A DNA stretch of 64,000 nucleotides from Sisyra terminalis (GCA_958496175.1 OY292278.1:50530001-50594000); one strand, 5' to 3'. Numbered from the stretch's first letter, positions 48,592 to 62,170 are shown. Numbers and translations: made by a program. The notes: generated from the letters alone by a model not told the origin.

Positions 48592-49943
48592 TTTGGTCAT
48601 AAACTTGATTTCATATATATGAAAAGATTTTTCTAAAATCCTCTTAAAACATGCATTTTTCATGCAACTTTAAATTCGAAGTTGAACTATTTTCAGTTGA
48701 AATTTTCACCCCTTATTTGATCGATCACTCTAAGGGATGAATTTTTCAACAATTTCTATCAGCCAAACTTGAACAAAGTTTTATGTGTTCATCCTGGCCG
48801 GATTAGGCTTTGAGTTGTGCAATAGTTTATGCAAAGAATTTCATTAAGCATACGAAAATTTAATCAGCTTTAAGGGATGAATTTTTAAGCAGCCCTGCTT
48901 TTAGTAGATTTGATATGTTAAAACCAGTCCACACATCAATTTCCATACTTTAAACGTCAAAAATGACGAATTTTCACGCTTATTTTCCGCCCCTGTTCCT
49001 CAACTATTTTATCCCTCTGGAAAGGGATGAATTTCTGACAATAATTCTTTAAGATTAAATTGTTTTTTTTTTAATGGAATATCTCTGTAAACTTTAATAA
49101 TAAGAAGTAGGTAAAAAAGAAATTAAAATAATTACTTAATTAATTAAAAAATTACAATTAAAACAAAAAATCGTAATTCAAATTTATTCAAATTTCGCGC
49201 ATTGAATTCGATATCATATTTTTGGTTAACTTTTAGTGACTTTTATTTATCACTATTTATTGCCAATCGATTTTTGCATGATTAGAGACAAAAAAACAAT
49301 TGATGAACAGTAGTGAAATTAATCGCAAATGCGATGAGCTGTGTCAAATTTTGCGTAGAAAATTCGCGAAAATTTGTAAAAAATCGATCGATTTAAACTT
49401 TTTTGCAATATGGAAAACATTATTGATAATATTGACCTACTTTTTACATAGTTTTCCGTTAAATTTTCCGAGTTTTCTCGACAAATTCATCAAATGCCGA
49501 AATTGTATGTACGGCATGAAGGTCATTTCCGTACGCATTGCCATTACCTTGTGCTTGTGAAAAATAAGTGCAATCATTTTGCCAATTATGTTGATTTCGA
49601 TCGATTTTTTCGCTAGTTTTGAGTCACTGAAATTAAAAAAGTGTTGTGGAAAAGAGTGAAATGAATATGTTTGATGGAAAAATTGAATTGGAAAAACAAG
49701 TTTTCTGCAGTGATGCACTTTGATGCATTTTCTCTGTGTTGCACGTGGAAAATTCTGTAAGTCAATCGATTTATATAGTTACTAGTTTATTTAAGCGCTA
49801 TTGATGATAGCGGATAACATTTAAGAGTCTTTTTTTTTTTGTTTTTTGGGATTTTGTTGTAAATATTTTGATTATGATACATGAAGGTCATTTCCTACAT
49901 ATGCCTTATACGTGAATGCAAAATGCAATCATTGTGATAATTA
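48592..49943. other. Gene-free stretch between Helitron (c) and the mariner element
   Basis: AAGGGATGAATTT recurs near 48733, 48871 and 49023 at about 140-bp spacing, a diverged short tandem array. The 49300-49720 open frames are antisense overlaps with no family resemblance. Confidence 0.4.
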
Positions 49944-50117
49944 CGAGGGCTGTTTGATAAGTACCCGTGTTTACCGACTAGCGGCACTACTGACAAAATT
50001 TTTGCACCATGTTTTAGCACCATCCTCAGAACCCAGAGTGTCAAAATTTCAGACATTCATCGAGTGGTTTTGTTTTAAAAGCTTTTGAAAGTCATCAAGT
50101 CCATGTTTATTTGCATC

Positions 50118-52735
50118 ATGGAGAAAGAGCAATATCGATCAGTGATTCAATTTCTGTTTTTGGATGGGAAGACGTGTGAGGAAATTGATGTGAAGTTGCA
50201 TGGTGTTTATAAGGACTATGCACTTTCGATGACTACCATCAGGTACTGGTTTAATGAATTTAAGGGAGGTCGAACACCCGTTTTTGGTAGAAGAGCACCC
50301 TGGTCGTCCGATTGAGGTGACTACGGAGAAAATGGTGAATAAATCCATGATATCGTGTCAGCAGATCATCGGATGAAGATAAAAGAGATTGCTGACATTA
50401 TACACATCTCAACTGAACGCATACAAAATATCTTACATGAAAAATTGGGGATGAAAAAGCTATCGGCGAGATGGATGCTGCGTTTGCTGACAGTGGAGCA
50501 AAAACGGAATCTGGTTGGGCATGTTTAGGCGCAATCTAAAAGATTTTCTATGGCATTTTGTAATTGTTGACGAAACATGGATCCATCCCTACACGTCAGA
50601 AAGAAAAAAACAGTCAAAACAGTGGGTTTCACCCGGCGAAATTGCTCCAAAGAAGGCGAAAATGGTTCCATCGGCCGGAAAGTCATGACCACTGTTTTTT
50701 TGGGATTCGCAAGGCAACATTTTCATTGATTATTTGGAGAAAGGAAGGATAATCTCGGGGTAGTATTATGCTAACTTATTGGACCAATTCAATGCCAAAT
50801 TGATTCAAAAACGGCCCAATTTGGCTAGGAAAAAATTTATTTTTTCACCATGACAATGCACCTGCTCACTTGTCCGCAATTACCACAGCAAAAGTGGTTG
50901 AATGACGCTACGAATTACTTACTCATCCACCCTATTCTCCAGATTTGGCCCCATGCGAATTTTTTTGCTTCCAAACATAAAAAAAAAACAGCGTGTGTAC
51001 TTATGTACGCGCGTGAGAAGTTATACTTCTTTGGTATAGTTAAAAATAGGTTTTTAATCCACTGCCGTAGCCTCTTCCGGTAGTTCCTGAACTGGCACAC
51101 CAGTTATAAGGTTTGAGATTACTAAAATATGATGCAATTTTAAACACAATTTACTTTTAATATCAAAATACATAATAAGAAAACGTATGTGTTGCGACAA
51201 AGACAAAGAATATACAGTTTAAATACATCCACTTTAGTGGAATACAAATATAATAATTATTGCCTCAAATTTGAACAACCATGTCATTAGTTTCAACTGT
51301 CATTTCACTTTGATTCAATTGCTAGTTTTAGTCATTTGTCAGTTGTGCCAGTGTTGGGTTGTGAATATTTGACGGAATGTAACTGGGTTTCAAATAAAAG
51401 ATTAAATTGGCTATTTGTACATTAATACTATATGCTTACACGTTTGGTTACTTATACAAAATGTATATAGATTGGGTCACATGCTCGAAAAATACTTATT
51501 GAAAACATTTACCATATAGAAGTAGATTGTTGGCATTAAATATCATGTATAGATATATATAAACAATCCCTAATAACGATGTCCCAAAAATTAAATTTAT
51601 GCAATAGTGATTGTATATTTTATTTACCCATTCATATCTATGTATTGAAACTAATTTTTAATTCAAATATAAAAAAATATATTGTAATGTAATGTATCAA
51701 TCCAGTTTAATTACATTGTTTTAAATATTACCCCGAATAACTTCAGAAAAATATCTTTCTTTTAAATGCATATTAATTCTCATAATAATAATAATAATAA
51801 TAGGCAAACGTTAGTAATATGTATGCATATATTTCGGCAAAGGTATACAAATATTGTAAACACATACGTGTGAGTGAAATACCATCATTGTTTAAAATTT
51901 GAACTGAATGATTGTTGTCGTTTGTTTCAACAGTCATTTTGATTTAATTTAATCAATTTCCAATTCTTAGCATTTGTCAGTCGTGTAAGTATATTGGGTG
52001 GCGGTGACAAAGAAAAATTATATGGTACGTCGCAACTGACGATAGTCTGTCGTAAAGAGAAACATGATTTTATTATATACCTACTTATTAGTTTATTAAG
52101 TAATAATTTTGTCATTTTTATTACTAAATAATACATACGGATAGTTAATCTCAGTTGTATTGGAGCACTTAGGAAGGTTGATGAGCACAGTTTTTTCACA
52201 AATATTTTCTGATATTAATTAGTATTGATTTAAATATTCAATTTAAATCACTTCTGATTATAATTCAGAGGTACATATAAAATTCGCACTTGTATAATGA
52301 AAACAAAATGAAAACACGTGTTTTAAATGTAGAAACTCAAAGCATATGGATAAATATTATAAATATAAATACACAGGGAACAGAGGCGGCATGCGTGCCA
52401 ACATGCGCCACTAACAGAGGTTCCATTTCTGTTTTGTTGGTAGCATTTTTTCCTCAACTTCATAAGCGATTTAGTGAGCAACTTCACTCTGTTAATTTTG
52501 TGTCACGGGTGCGCGCGCATCGTAAAATTTCACTCTCATCAATTTTTCATAACGCGCCTAAAGAAGTATAACTTCAAAAATGGCTTGGTGGAAAGTGATT
52601 CTCGTCAAATGAGGAAATCATCGCTGAAAAAGACGCTTATTTTGCGGAGTTCGACAAATCTTATTGTTTGGAAGGCTTAAAAAAGTTTGAATACCGCTGG
52701 ACTAAGTGGAGCTTAAAGGAGACTATGTTGAAAAA
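50118..52735 (+). pseudogene. mariner transposase pseudogene (DD34D type)
   Basis: The frame opens at ATG 50118 with a helix-turn-helix N-terminus (MEKEQYRSVIQFLF, then MTTIRYWFNEFKGGRT), consistent with binding the inverted ends. Frameshifts near 50290 and 50345 and a stop at 50526 break it. The catalytic landmarks are legible in pieces: VDETWIHPYT near 50570, HDNAPAH near 50850 and YSPDLAP near 50930, the three acidic positions of the DDE/D fold. Coding sequence stops at about 50985 and resumes at about 52566 with KKWLGGK, then a stop codon, then NEEIIAEKDAYFAEFDKSYC and a normal C-terminus ending in a stop near 52735. The gap is a later insertion. This is dead relic sequence. Confidence 0.88.
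50985..52566. mobile_element. Insertion inside the mariner element, GAAGTTATACTTC-type
   Basis: This 1.58-kb block interrupts the transposase between FASKH and KKWLGG codons. Near its left edge is GAAGTTATACTTCTTTGG (51017) and at its right edge CTAAAGAAGTATAACTTC, so the edges are inverted copies. Left of the first motif is a CpG-rich stretch around TACTTATGTACGCGCGTGA, and a GCGCGCGCAT stretch sits near 52512. Two internal stretches around 51330 and 51960 resemble each other and the element at 42432-42870 (GTCAGTTGTGCCAGTGTTGG). I cannot assign it to a superfamily and see no transposase. Confidence 0.6.
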
Positions 52736-53734
52736 TAAATTAAAAAATAAAAAAAAATGATGCGTTTTCTTGCCCAATACGGGTACTTATCAAACAGCCC
52801 TCGTATATAGGGATAAATGCAATCTTCGCTCAGCACTCTTTCTGAAATAATTTTATTACTCTTATGGTTATATATTTAATTCAATGAAGGGAATTAATGG
52901 ATGATTTTTCTTCCCCCAAAGTGGATTTTTTCAAAAAAAAAAAAATCCCTTATTTCACTATAACTTTTAAACCGTGCTAGAAATCAATAAGACAGTTATT
53001 ATTAAAATGAAAGTTGAGAAAGTTTGCCATAGTTATGTGCCATAGTTAACGTGAAAATGAGGGTTGAAAATATATGAAAATTTTCCTTTTTTAAAAATGG
53101 TGTTTCATTGTTGCTGATATTTCCGAAAATTATTAACATATTAGGAAAATTCGAGAGCCAAATGATTTACTTATTTGTAAGCCAGATTTTCTTATCAGGG
53201 AAAGTTGCAAAAGTTACTAGATTTTTAATAATTTTTCAATTAAAATATTAAAGAATTTAACTTGGTTGGAAGAAATATCTTTTTTCAATTTTGAATCTTT
53301 ATCAAATTATATTTGTTCTGCTGACTTTGAGCAATAATTCTGTTTATAAAATATATAAAAAAATACGTTGTAGTCTTATTTATATAAAATAATTTACAAA
53401 AGTAAACTATAATCATAAATTTGAAAAAAAGTTCAAAGAAATTTATTACCCAGATACGTATTTAGATTTCCAAGCAATTTTCCTGGTTTCTTGGTCATCA
53501 AGTTGTTTTAGGTTGTTTCGTAATTGCTATGAGATCTAATACTACTTAATCAGTGCGGAAAATTGCTTAGCAATCAAAATACATACCTGGGCAGTATGTC
53601 AAAAATTCATTGTGAATGGTATTTCATAAATAAGACTACAAAATATTTTTTATTGTAATTTGGGCTATTGAAATTGAATTGTTGGGGTAAAAAATCATCA
53701 ATGATAATCAAAATAAGATTTTTTCGCTGACTTT

Positions 53735-53920
53735 GAACAGTTATACTGTGTATACAATATATAAAATATATTGCAGTCTAATTTATTAACATAAACTTGA
53801 ACAGAAGTTCAAACAAAAATATTCGCGACGTATTGCCCAGATACGTATTTCGATTGCCAAGCAATCTTCATCAGTGGGCATCAAGTAGTTTGGATCACTC
53901 CGTAACTGCTTTGTAATGAT
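53735..53920 (-). repeat. Repeat R copy, reverse orientation
   Basis: Nearly full copy from CTGTGTATACAATATATAAA to CATCAAGTAGTTTGGATCAC followed by TCCGTAACTGC. Decayed partners lie next to it at 53340-53510 (reverse) and 53560-53640 (forward), and another fragment at 47060-47110. Confidence 0.7.
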
Positions 53921-53974
53921 TCACACCTATAATAAGGATTTTTTTATATTTGTCACTAGAATTGATAGAGATTT

Positions 53975-54400
53975 TCGTGAAAAATCAACGATGGTTAACC
54001 CACGGTTTTTTTTTGACGAAAAATCCTTTTGATTCGAAATCGAAAAAGATTCTTATATAATCGTTCTATACATTGTTACGAACCCGAAAATGCCCTTGGT
54101 TCGAAAATCATCCCTTATATTACGATGGTACATGCAATTGTTGAAGAAGCCACGTTCGTCTTTCCCTCTTAGTGGGAAGTGGTCATCCCTTAAACTGCAT
54201 GCTGATCCCTTAAAAGTGGTTTGTTTGGGGAAAAATTTGTACAGCATGTACAGAGGGCCTTAAACTTTCGATTGGCATCCTAAAAAAAATAAAAAAATTT
54301 AACGATTTTCGTGAAAAATCAACGATGGTTAACCCACGTTTTTGTTGGTCGAAATTTTTTTTCGTTTCGAATTCCAAGTAGATTGTTATATTTGATTTAC
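53975..54400 (+). repeat. Pair of 70-90 bp direct repeats
   Basis: GATTTTCGTGAAAAATCAAC followed by GATGGTTAACCCACG occurs at 53971 and 54303. Between them are three ATCCCTTA(A/T)-containing short repeats. No gene is supported. Confidence 0.65.
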
Positions 54401-54419
54401 GTGATATGATCACTAATCA

Positions 54420-56120
54420 CTAAATATGTATTTATCGTCTATTATATTTTAGAACCAAAAATAATAAAGAGTTATATAAAATGGATGAAATTTTAGTGAA
54501 ATTTTAGACATTTGTTATGAAATCAAAATTTTCGTCAAATGGATTGCGCGAAGAATTCTTGGGCGATTTGATTCTGCGCATATTTACAGTAGAGCTTTTG
54601 GCATATATTTCCGGTCCAACTATGACATTTATGAAAGATTTTTAAGGAGTTTTTTATAGGAAGTTTTCTCAGCTTCCTGTTTATTTTATTTGTTTGGATT
54701 TTTTTGTTTGATATAATATTTGGGACTTTATTAAAAAAATAAAATAATTAATTTTTTTGTACTTTCTGTTGAGTTCATTTGCTTGAACTAAGTAATGAAA
54801 AATTAAAATATTCCACGGTATCTTCTTGCTAGTCCATTGATCAGTGTTCAAATGAAAAGCAAATAATTATTATATTGGCATTTATTTTCTTTTCAACTAA
54901 AGTAAGATTCTGTAGTTTTTTTTTTGTGTGTTGTTTTTGTTGTAATTTTACTGTTAAGTTCTTCCGAGAACGTGCATTTTACGTTGAATAGTTTTCAAGA
55001 TTTGCTTCTTTTACGTGAATATATCCATTGAATCGATGAACGATTTTAAATAGCCAATTCGTAATAGCAGATTTGTTTTTTCTTCCAAGATAATATAACA
55101 AGTCGTGATTTCGTCTGCTATAGTTGGTTGGTTGGTTGGGTACTTGTATTCGTTTTAAGTGCCTTCGGTTAGATAATTACAAGATATGAAAGTTTCTCAC
55201 ACACTGAAAAAAAAACGACGAAAAAAAAACCGCCTCGTTTCGTTGTTGGATATTTTAATTAAACATTGATTGTTTCCTTTGTATTAGAATAACTGATTTG
55301 AGATTGAATTTGTCAGTTTGTATTTTTTGATGGAGACATGTTTCGTTTTTCGTTATCGTTTCGCTTCGATTCGATTCGAGTTGCAATTCAGATCGCTTTT
55401 TTATTTGGTTTGATATTTTTTACGTTTGTCGTGAATAATTCATCGTGAATGAATATGGGTTGACGGGTTTTTAACATATTCTTTATGTGTTTTGAACACA
55501 AAATCCTATACCTAACATACATATACGTATAAGCCTTCACCATTGAATTTTCCAAGTGTCTCGCTTGCCATGCATTATTTATTTCACATTTTTTTTTTTT
55601 TTTGTTAGAGAATTTAATAATGCAGTTTTGAGAATGTAATAAGGGAAGAATCACATCGTTTTACAAATTTCACTTTCATTTCCAAAATTTTTCGTCGAAA
55701 ATTGTGGATATTTTTCGTTTGAAATTACATTGTTAATGTTTTGTGTTTGTTATCGAAAATAAAGGTATACTAGAAACAATGGAAATAATTTATCTACATA
55801 CTTGAAAAAAAAATGACCAAAATTGGGCCACTAGATATCGTTTGATCGAGCCTTAAAAAGAGAGCCATTGTTAGTTACTTAAGTAAAATGTTACTGTTTT
55901 AATCATATTTGAAATATTTAATAATTAGAGGTCAACTTTGTTGACAGTGTAACAATTTGAAGTTTCCAATTTAGAGAAAGAAATCATGTCCTACTCAGTT
56001 CTGCTGGGGGGAGAGGGATAAATCGTTGGTCTAAAATTTTAACTTGCTATGTCAATTTTTTCCATTTGGTAGGGAATATAATATTCTATTTATTTCAAAG
56101 TTCAAAATATAACATAAAAC
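54420..56120. other. Gene-free stretch
   Basis: No gene supported. Around 55330-55400 is a run rich in TTCG (TTTCGCTTCGATTCGATTCG), possibly regulatory. A (GGTT)4 run lies near 55123. Confidence 0.4.
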
Positions 56121-56121
56121 G

Positions 56122-56385
56122 AAATAAGAAGACAATTCAGGTTGTTTAAGATCGGTTTTCTTTATTTAATATTTTTACTATTCAATTAGCTACGTTTCGT
56201 TACGTATTGTAACTTCATCAGGCTTCTTGATTCACAAAAATATAATATTTTCAATTTAAATTCATTAAAATTGAATCAAGAAATCTGATGAAGTTACGAT
56301 ACGTAACGAAACGTAGCTAATTGAATAGTAAAAATATTAAATAAAACAAAACCGATCTTAAACAACCTGAATTGTCTTCTTATTT
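56122..56385. repeat. 264-bp foldback (inverted repeat)
   Basis: The left arm starts AAATAAGAAGACAATTCAGG and the right arm ends in its exact complement. Each arm is about 110 bases, around a 45-base AT-rich loop. The arm contains TACGTTTCGTTACGTA, an internal near-palindrome, and CTTCATCAG. No clear target duplication outside. Confidence 0.85.
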
Positions 56386-57639
56386 AAAAAAAATAAAAGC
56401 TGAAATCTGAATTTTATCATCTATAAAACAAAAACTTATATACTATACTTTATGTACTATTTATGTAGCATACATTTAATTTTTTTGTTCCCCTGCAAAA
56501 TTTATTAAAATGGACTTAGCACGTTAACACTTTAGGCGGACGATATTAAAAATAGATCATCTCCTTTTAAAAATGGTAAATTAATTCAAAAAAAAAAAAA
56601 AAAATGTCAAAAACAAAAATTATAAATTTTTCCGTTGTTTACTAAACACTTTTATTAATTTTAAAATTTTAAAGGGGAATTTAAAATTTTAGACGAAAGT
56701 TGTGTAAAATATTTATTTTTTGAAATTTTTGATTGATTTTTTTTTTGTAAAAATATAAAAATCAAAAATTGACATCCCCTTTTCCCTCCGGTATCTATTT
56801 GCTATTAAAAATTACTTGCCTAATATAAATCGCATTGGCTGTGGTACATTTTCATTGGTTTAGTAATGAGCAAAGCCAACTTTGATGGGAAATTTCGATT
56901 TTTGAATTATAAAGTAGGCGATGTTTTTTTCTTTTTGAATTTTGGAGGCCTTTCGTATTAAAAATATCCCTGAAAGACTATTTCTATTTCTAGTTGATCA
57001 AATTGGCTAAGATAAATTTAAACAGGTATCCTATGGAATCTCTATGGATGTTGTTTAGTTTCATGGTACAGGTGGTTGTAGAAGGCTAAGGCGGCTATGA
57101 ATCAAATAGGACATCAGATGTAATTTCCTCTCGGGTAGAAAAGCTTCTTTAGATTACTTATTTCTTAAGGTTATAGTAACAACAATGGAAATACCCAAAA
57201 AAAAAAGTGTAAATCCCAGAAAAGGAGGGTTACATTGAAAAACACAGACCACTTACTTTCCATGGATTTCACCAAAATTTTTGATTTTCCCATAGCTAAC
57301 TTGATGCTATTAAGTAATTGTGATCAAAAGCTTTTTGCTTTCCAATTTGGTATCATTTAGGGCGAGTATTTTCACTCATGGGTAGATAAAACATATCTTT
57401 AAGATAATAATTTAATAGACACATATTTATCTGTCCGATAATTCCCATACATTCTTCCTACACAAATTACTATCCTAAAGTGAAAATACGCATATTTTCT
57501 CTATTCTTCAGATAAAATTTTAACTGAAAGATAAATATCGCTATCTAGATATGAAAATACCGACCTTTAATAATATTAACAGACATATAACGTTTGAAAA
57601 ATAATCTTGGAAATTTAATTTGAAGAAGGCTGTGATTTG

Positions 57640-58600
57640 TTACTATTGGTTAATTGGCTTACATAGCCAACTATGATCAACTGTACAATTGGTGCAAAAT
57701 TTAGTTTTTTTTTTGTGATCATATTTGATCGAAAATGCTTCCACCAAATGTACTCGACAATGATAGTGGTCAACAATGTAAAAAGAAAAATTTTTACATT
57801 GGAAATCAAAGCCTACTTAGTTTCGTAAATATTTGACTCATTTTATTGTTAAACTTTTCTCCCATTTTTCAAAATGTCTTACAAACCATTAGTTGTATCA
57901 CATCAAGGTTTATTAATTACACAGGTTGTTCCATTAGAAAAAAAATGACGTCATACGAAGAATTTTGAAATTTGAATCAGTCTGAAGATATGTACGAATT
58001 TCTTCTGGACCACCTGTGTATTTTATAAACCTTGGTATCACATAACCTATCTTGTAGGTCATAACCTACTAGATGGTATTGTTTAAATTGAAAATTTCGG
58101 TCAAATATTCGAGCGAAAACTTTATAATCCTTAGCTTGTTTTAAACTAAAGATAATGGCTATTGGCTAATTGGTTTACATAGCCAACTTTGATTAGTCAT
58201 ACTGTTGGTGGAAATGTTTTTTTTTTGCAACCACCTGTGAACAATATTGAGTAGGTATGCTCCACAATGTTAGTGTGAAAACTTGTATGGAAACACAGTC
58301 CACTTATTTTTGTAGAAAATTCTCTAAAATTTTCCTGGATTTTTTTTTAAATTTAAATTGAAGTCTTTGTATATAATTGATTGTTATATTGGCTTTCTTG
58401 GATTTTATTGCTAACTATTAGGTAGGATCACAAAAATATATGGGATCAAAATTTTGGATTTTTCAAAGCCTACTAGATGGTATTGTTTAGCAAAAACTGC
58501 TTTGAAATTTCAATTACAGGAGGCTTTGGTTTGCTATTATTGGCTAATTGGCTATCATTATCGACTTTCATTGGTCATACAATTGGTGGAAAATTTTAAA
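57640..58600. repeat. Diverged direct repeats with TAGCCAACT motifs
   Basis: TATTGG(C/T)TAATTGG(C/T)TTACAT and AGCCAACTTTGAT-like blocks recur near 57645, 58155 and 58535, with a related version near 62455. The MITE at 57904 sits between the first two. They share the CATAGCCAACT word with block D. Confidence 0.5.
57904..58034. mobile_element. 131-bp MITE with 9-bp target duplication, copy 2
   Basis: The same family as the element at 45799, with perfect flanking duplication GTATCACAT (57895-57903, 58035-58043). It lacks about 22 internal bases near the right end (the GATACGTCACGTATCC region) that copy 1 has. Confidence 0.9.
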
Positions 58601-59921
58601 GTTATATCTATAAAATGCACTGAAAATAATAAAGTACCAAAATGTAAAAAAAAAAAAAGTTTATACAAACAAAGCCTACTTAGTTGAGATTTTAGTTATA
58701 CTTTGTTTCCTATTTTCCAGGATTTTTTTCTTCTTCAAATTATTTGGTGTGGAAGGGATTTAAAATTTTAGAGTTTCCCATAGCCTACTTGACAATTTTG
58801 CTATAGTTCTAGATGAAAATATAAAATTTTGATCAACAAATGTGCCCACTTTTTTAATTTTTGTAAAAATGTGACTTATTTTGCCATACCCATAATATTT
58901 TAAATAGCTTGTATTTTCTTGCAATCGAAAATTCAAAGCCAAGAATTTGTAATTATGAACTTGTGTAAATTGGAAATTTTAATTAAGTTTGACTATATAT
59001 TTCCATTTTGCCAATTGGAAGCGTTGGTCTTTCTTCATACAAATTGGAATATTCCGCATCCATTTCCTGATATTTAATATCGTTTGATATACACAAGTAA
59101 ATCTAGGTCAGTCTTATATGCATTGCAATCGCCATTAAAAGGATTAGAAATTTCCACTTTGAAAAGCACAACGTTATTTCGCGAAAAAAAAATACAAATG
59201 TTTACTGAAACTTAGATCATCATATTGCATGCATGCAAGTGGAACGCCTGAAAATATTTAACAGCAATTTGAAAATGAAATCATGCGGTGCACTAATTAT
59301 TGACGATAATTAGAAGCAAGCACAGAGGGGGTGGATGGCGCTTCAATAAATGGAAATTAATTTCCTGCATAGACTTCAATTTAGTTAGCAAACGAACGAC
59401 CGAGTAATTTCACTTCCATTTACCAACAGCTCTACGTAGATATTGTATATTATGCTTCCAATGAAATTCACCCCGAAAATAAAACACTTTTTTTTTTTTT
59501 TTTTTTCTTACACCCACTTAATTTCATATCGTAAAAGCTGACCTGTAAAAATTGTGACCTTAAACACGGCTCGCTCGGGCCCCAAATGGCTGCTTAATAT
59601 TCTGTAAGAGTATTGTTAGAGCAAATAAAAAGAAAAAAAAATTGTAACATTAGCAATGAAACGAGGCACGGAACAGTAATGAGATCATAAGATATTGTTA
59701 TAACTCGTCAAAATCGTAAAACTAAGACAATTTGGATTCAAAAATTACAATGAAATGACTAAATGTAAGAAAAGAAAAGAAATGTGAGGATATTTTCTGT
59801 CATAATAAAGTTGAGTTGTAAAATATTTTCTTGGCAGTGAATTTTGATTTGGTAGTACATTTTTCTTTTTTTGATATATTAACTTGAATGCTACTAATTC
59901 GGTTTTGGAAAAAGACATTAA

Positions 59922-60651
59922 GGGATTATATACAGTTAGAATTTTTAAAAAATCGATTTTTTATTTATTTTCTTTTCTTAATGTACATATATTTAAGAAT
60001 GCATACAGAAAATTTCATATCGTTCCGGTGAATATTTTCGAAGTTACACTCAAATTTGAAAAAAAAAATGTATCCTATGTAAAGTAAAGTGCTTTTCAAA
60101 CTTTAAACGCGTTTTTCTCAAAATGGTGTTTTCAAAGTCGGTGACCAACATTACTCCAAAACGGTTAAACCGATTAGTTTCAAATTTTAACACGAGCTTT
60201 TTAAATATATTTCTTTGTAATTAATCGAAGATTTTTTCTCCCCGATAAATATTTTTTTTTTTTTATAAACAATTTAAGGCCGAAAGTTTGGTCAAAAATC
60301 GATTTTTTTTTTTTGAGAAACCGCCATTTAGTCAAAAACAATTATTTTGTTTATTCCTTCGATTAATTACCTTTAACATTACTTTAACGAAATCTGTTTG
60401 GTTTTTTAAATTCAGAGCATCCAGTTCAGAGATATAGTGGTCACCGCAAAACGTCTTTTTTGAGAGGAGCTCCCGTAAATCAGCTGTAGCTGCTTTCCAA
60501 ATAAATATTTTTACTACTACTAAGTCTTAAAATACAGTTAAAAGATACCATAATATGTGTACAAATTTTTAGATCAATTAATTTTAAAGTTTTCTCTGAA
60601 AAAATACTGGAAAATTCGCTATTTTTCGGCCTTCTAACTGTATATAACCCC
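59922..60651. mobile_element. TTAA-flanked MITE, copy 3
   Basis: 730 bp with ends GGGATTATATACAGTTAGAA and its near-perfect complement. TTAA precedes it (59918-59921); the right site has decayed to TGAA. The core CTTTAAACGCGTTTTTCTCA is at about 60103. Confidence 0.78.
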
Positions 60652-60720
60652 TGAAAGATGTGAGTTTTTTTGAGAACTAGAAATGAATTTCGTGGTTGCA
60701 ATAGGGAAAATATGTTGTTT

Positions 60721-61590
60721 TGACTGATTCCAAAAAAAAAATATGAATTTTTTTTTTCTTAATTGCATCGAAAATATTGTTGGGAATGACAAAAAAAATT
60801 CCTGTGAAAATTGAAGCTCTTAATATTAAGAGGAGCCGCTTCGCAAATTTCGATTTTCCATTTAAATAACATGGGAACAATATTCTCTTGCACTTTGGAA
60901 TTTTATAGCTCACGTTGGTGACAATATTTCGGAATGACCAAGGTATATTCTTGTAGAAAATTAAACGATCTACAAAAAAAGTCTTGAACAATTTTTTGAT
61001 ATATTTATTCCTTCAAATTTTATTCGAGGTCAAAGTTGAACTAAAGAGAAATTTTAATATTTTTTCAATTTTTTGACGCAATCATCAATTTTATGAGAAA
61101 ATTTTATGGGACATTTTTTGTAGAGAACTTTTTTTCCTATAACTTATCTCTATAAAAGTTTTTGATACTTTTCACAGATCTTAAGTTATTTAATGAAAAT
61201 AAAAAAAAAATTTTATGTTAAAAATATAATAATTCAGGGAATTTTCAGATTAATGCAAATAACTTAGGACCTGTGAAAAATATCAAAAACTTTTATATAG
61301 ATTAGATAAGATATAGAAAAACAAGTGCCCTACAAAAAATTTCCCATAAAATTTTCTCATAAGATTGATGATTGCGTCAAAAAATTGAAAAAAATATTAA
61401 AATTTCTCTTTAGTTCAAATTTGACCTCGAATAACTTTTGAAGGAATAAATATATCAAAAACTTGTTTGAGACCTTTTTTGTAGATCGTTCAATTTTCTA
61501 CAAGAATATACCTTGGCCATTCCGAAATATTGTCACCAACGTGTGCTATACAATTCCAAAGTACAAGAGAATATTGTTCCCATGTTATTT
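60721..61590. mobile_element. Family A palindromic element (A6), right end lost
   Basis: It begins TTGACTGATTC and pairs with itself around 61200. The right arm ends at CATGTTATTT (61590), where a TTAA-type element follows; the last 120 or so bases of the right arm are missing. The overlapping open frames at 60677-60991 are palindrome artefacts. Confidence 0.75.
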
Positions 61591-61592
61591 AT

Positions 61593-62170
61593 GGGTGGGA
61601 TCACCGTCAGAACGTAAAAAAAAATGACTTTTAAAACTGCTGCCATTTTTTTTTAGAGATATTAAAAAACGGTCTTCGGCATGTAAAAGTTGAAGTTTTG
61701 GACTATTTTTTTTTATTTACCCCGATATGTCCCCCCTCGCCCTTTTACAGCGCTTTGAAAAAGGGTCCTCAAAAATGAGGAGACAAACGGGAGACAAGTT
61801 TTCTCCGAAACCGGAAGTCGGATCATGATTTTTCAAAGAATGTAGGTTTTGGTAATGCGTCTTCTTGGTACTGAACCTCGAAAATCCGAAGAAAGTTGAA
61901 AATTCACAAAATGGCGCGACTTTGAAAAAAAAGTTTAAAATAATGACTTTTTTTTGGACCTTTCCCCTTTTCCCACTTTGAGGGGGAGGTTTGGCCAATT
62001 TCTGAGGTTCAGTACCAAGAAGACATGTTGAACTATAACACTCTTCAGTTTCAAGTCAATCCGTCGGACAGTTTCTGAGAAATGTTGTCTCCCAGTTTTA
62101 AAAAGTTGATTTCGAGAAAAACGCATTTAAAGTTTTTTTATGTTATTATCAATTTATTCAATTTTTATCA
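61593..62170. mobile_element. Truncated TTAA-type element, copy 4
   Basis: It starts GGGTGGGATCACCGTCAGAA directly after TTAT, inside a family A right arm, and carries the core complement GAGAAAAACGCATTTAAAG near 62115. No matching right end was found, so the 3' limit is a guess. Confidence 0.5.

Larger units (their letters stand above)
49944..52803 (+). mobile_element. mariner element, decayed, with a 1.6-kb internal insertion
   Basis: The inverted ends match (CGAGGGCTGTTTGATAAGTA at the left, its complement at the right) and TA flanks both sides (49942-49943 and 52804-52805). Taking out the insertion at about 50985-52566 leaves roughly 1.28 kb, the usual mariner length. The interior encodes a broken transposase. 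The ends and target choice are typical of the mariner group of IS630/Tc1/mariner transposons. With stops and frameshifts it cannot make its own enzyme. Confidence 0.9.

Noticed and set aside
60677..60991. 104-aa open frame, and similar ones at 16426 and 42155
   Set aside because: The same peptide recurs because all are family A arms; it contains no protein motif and is broken in other copies.
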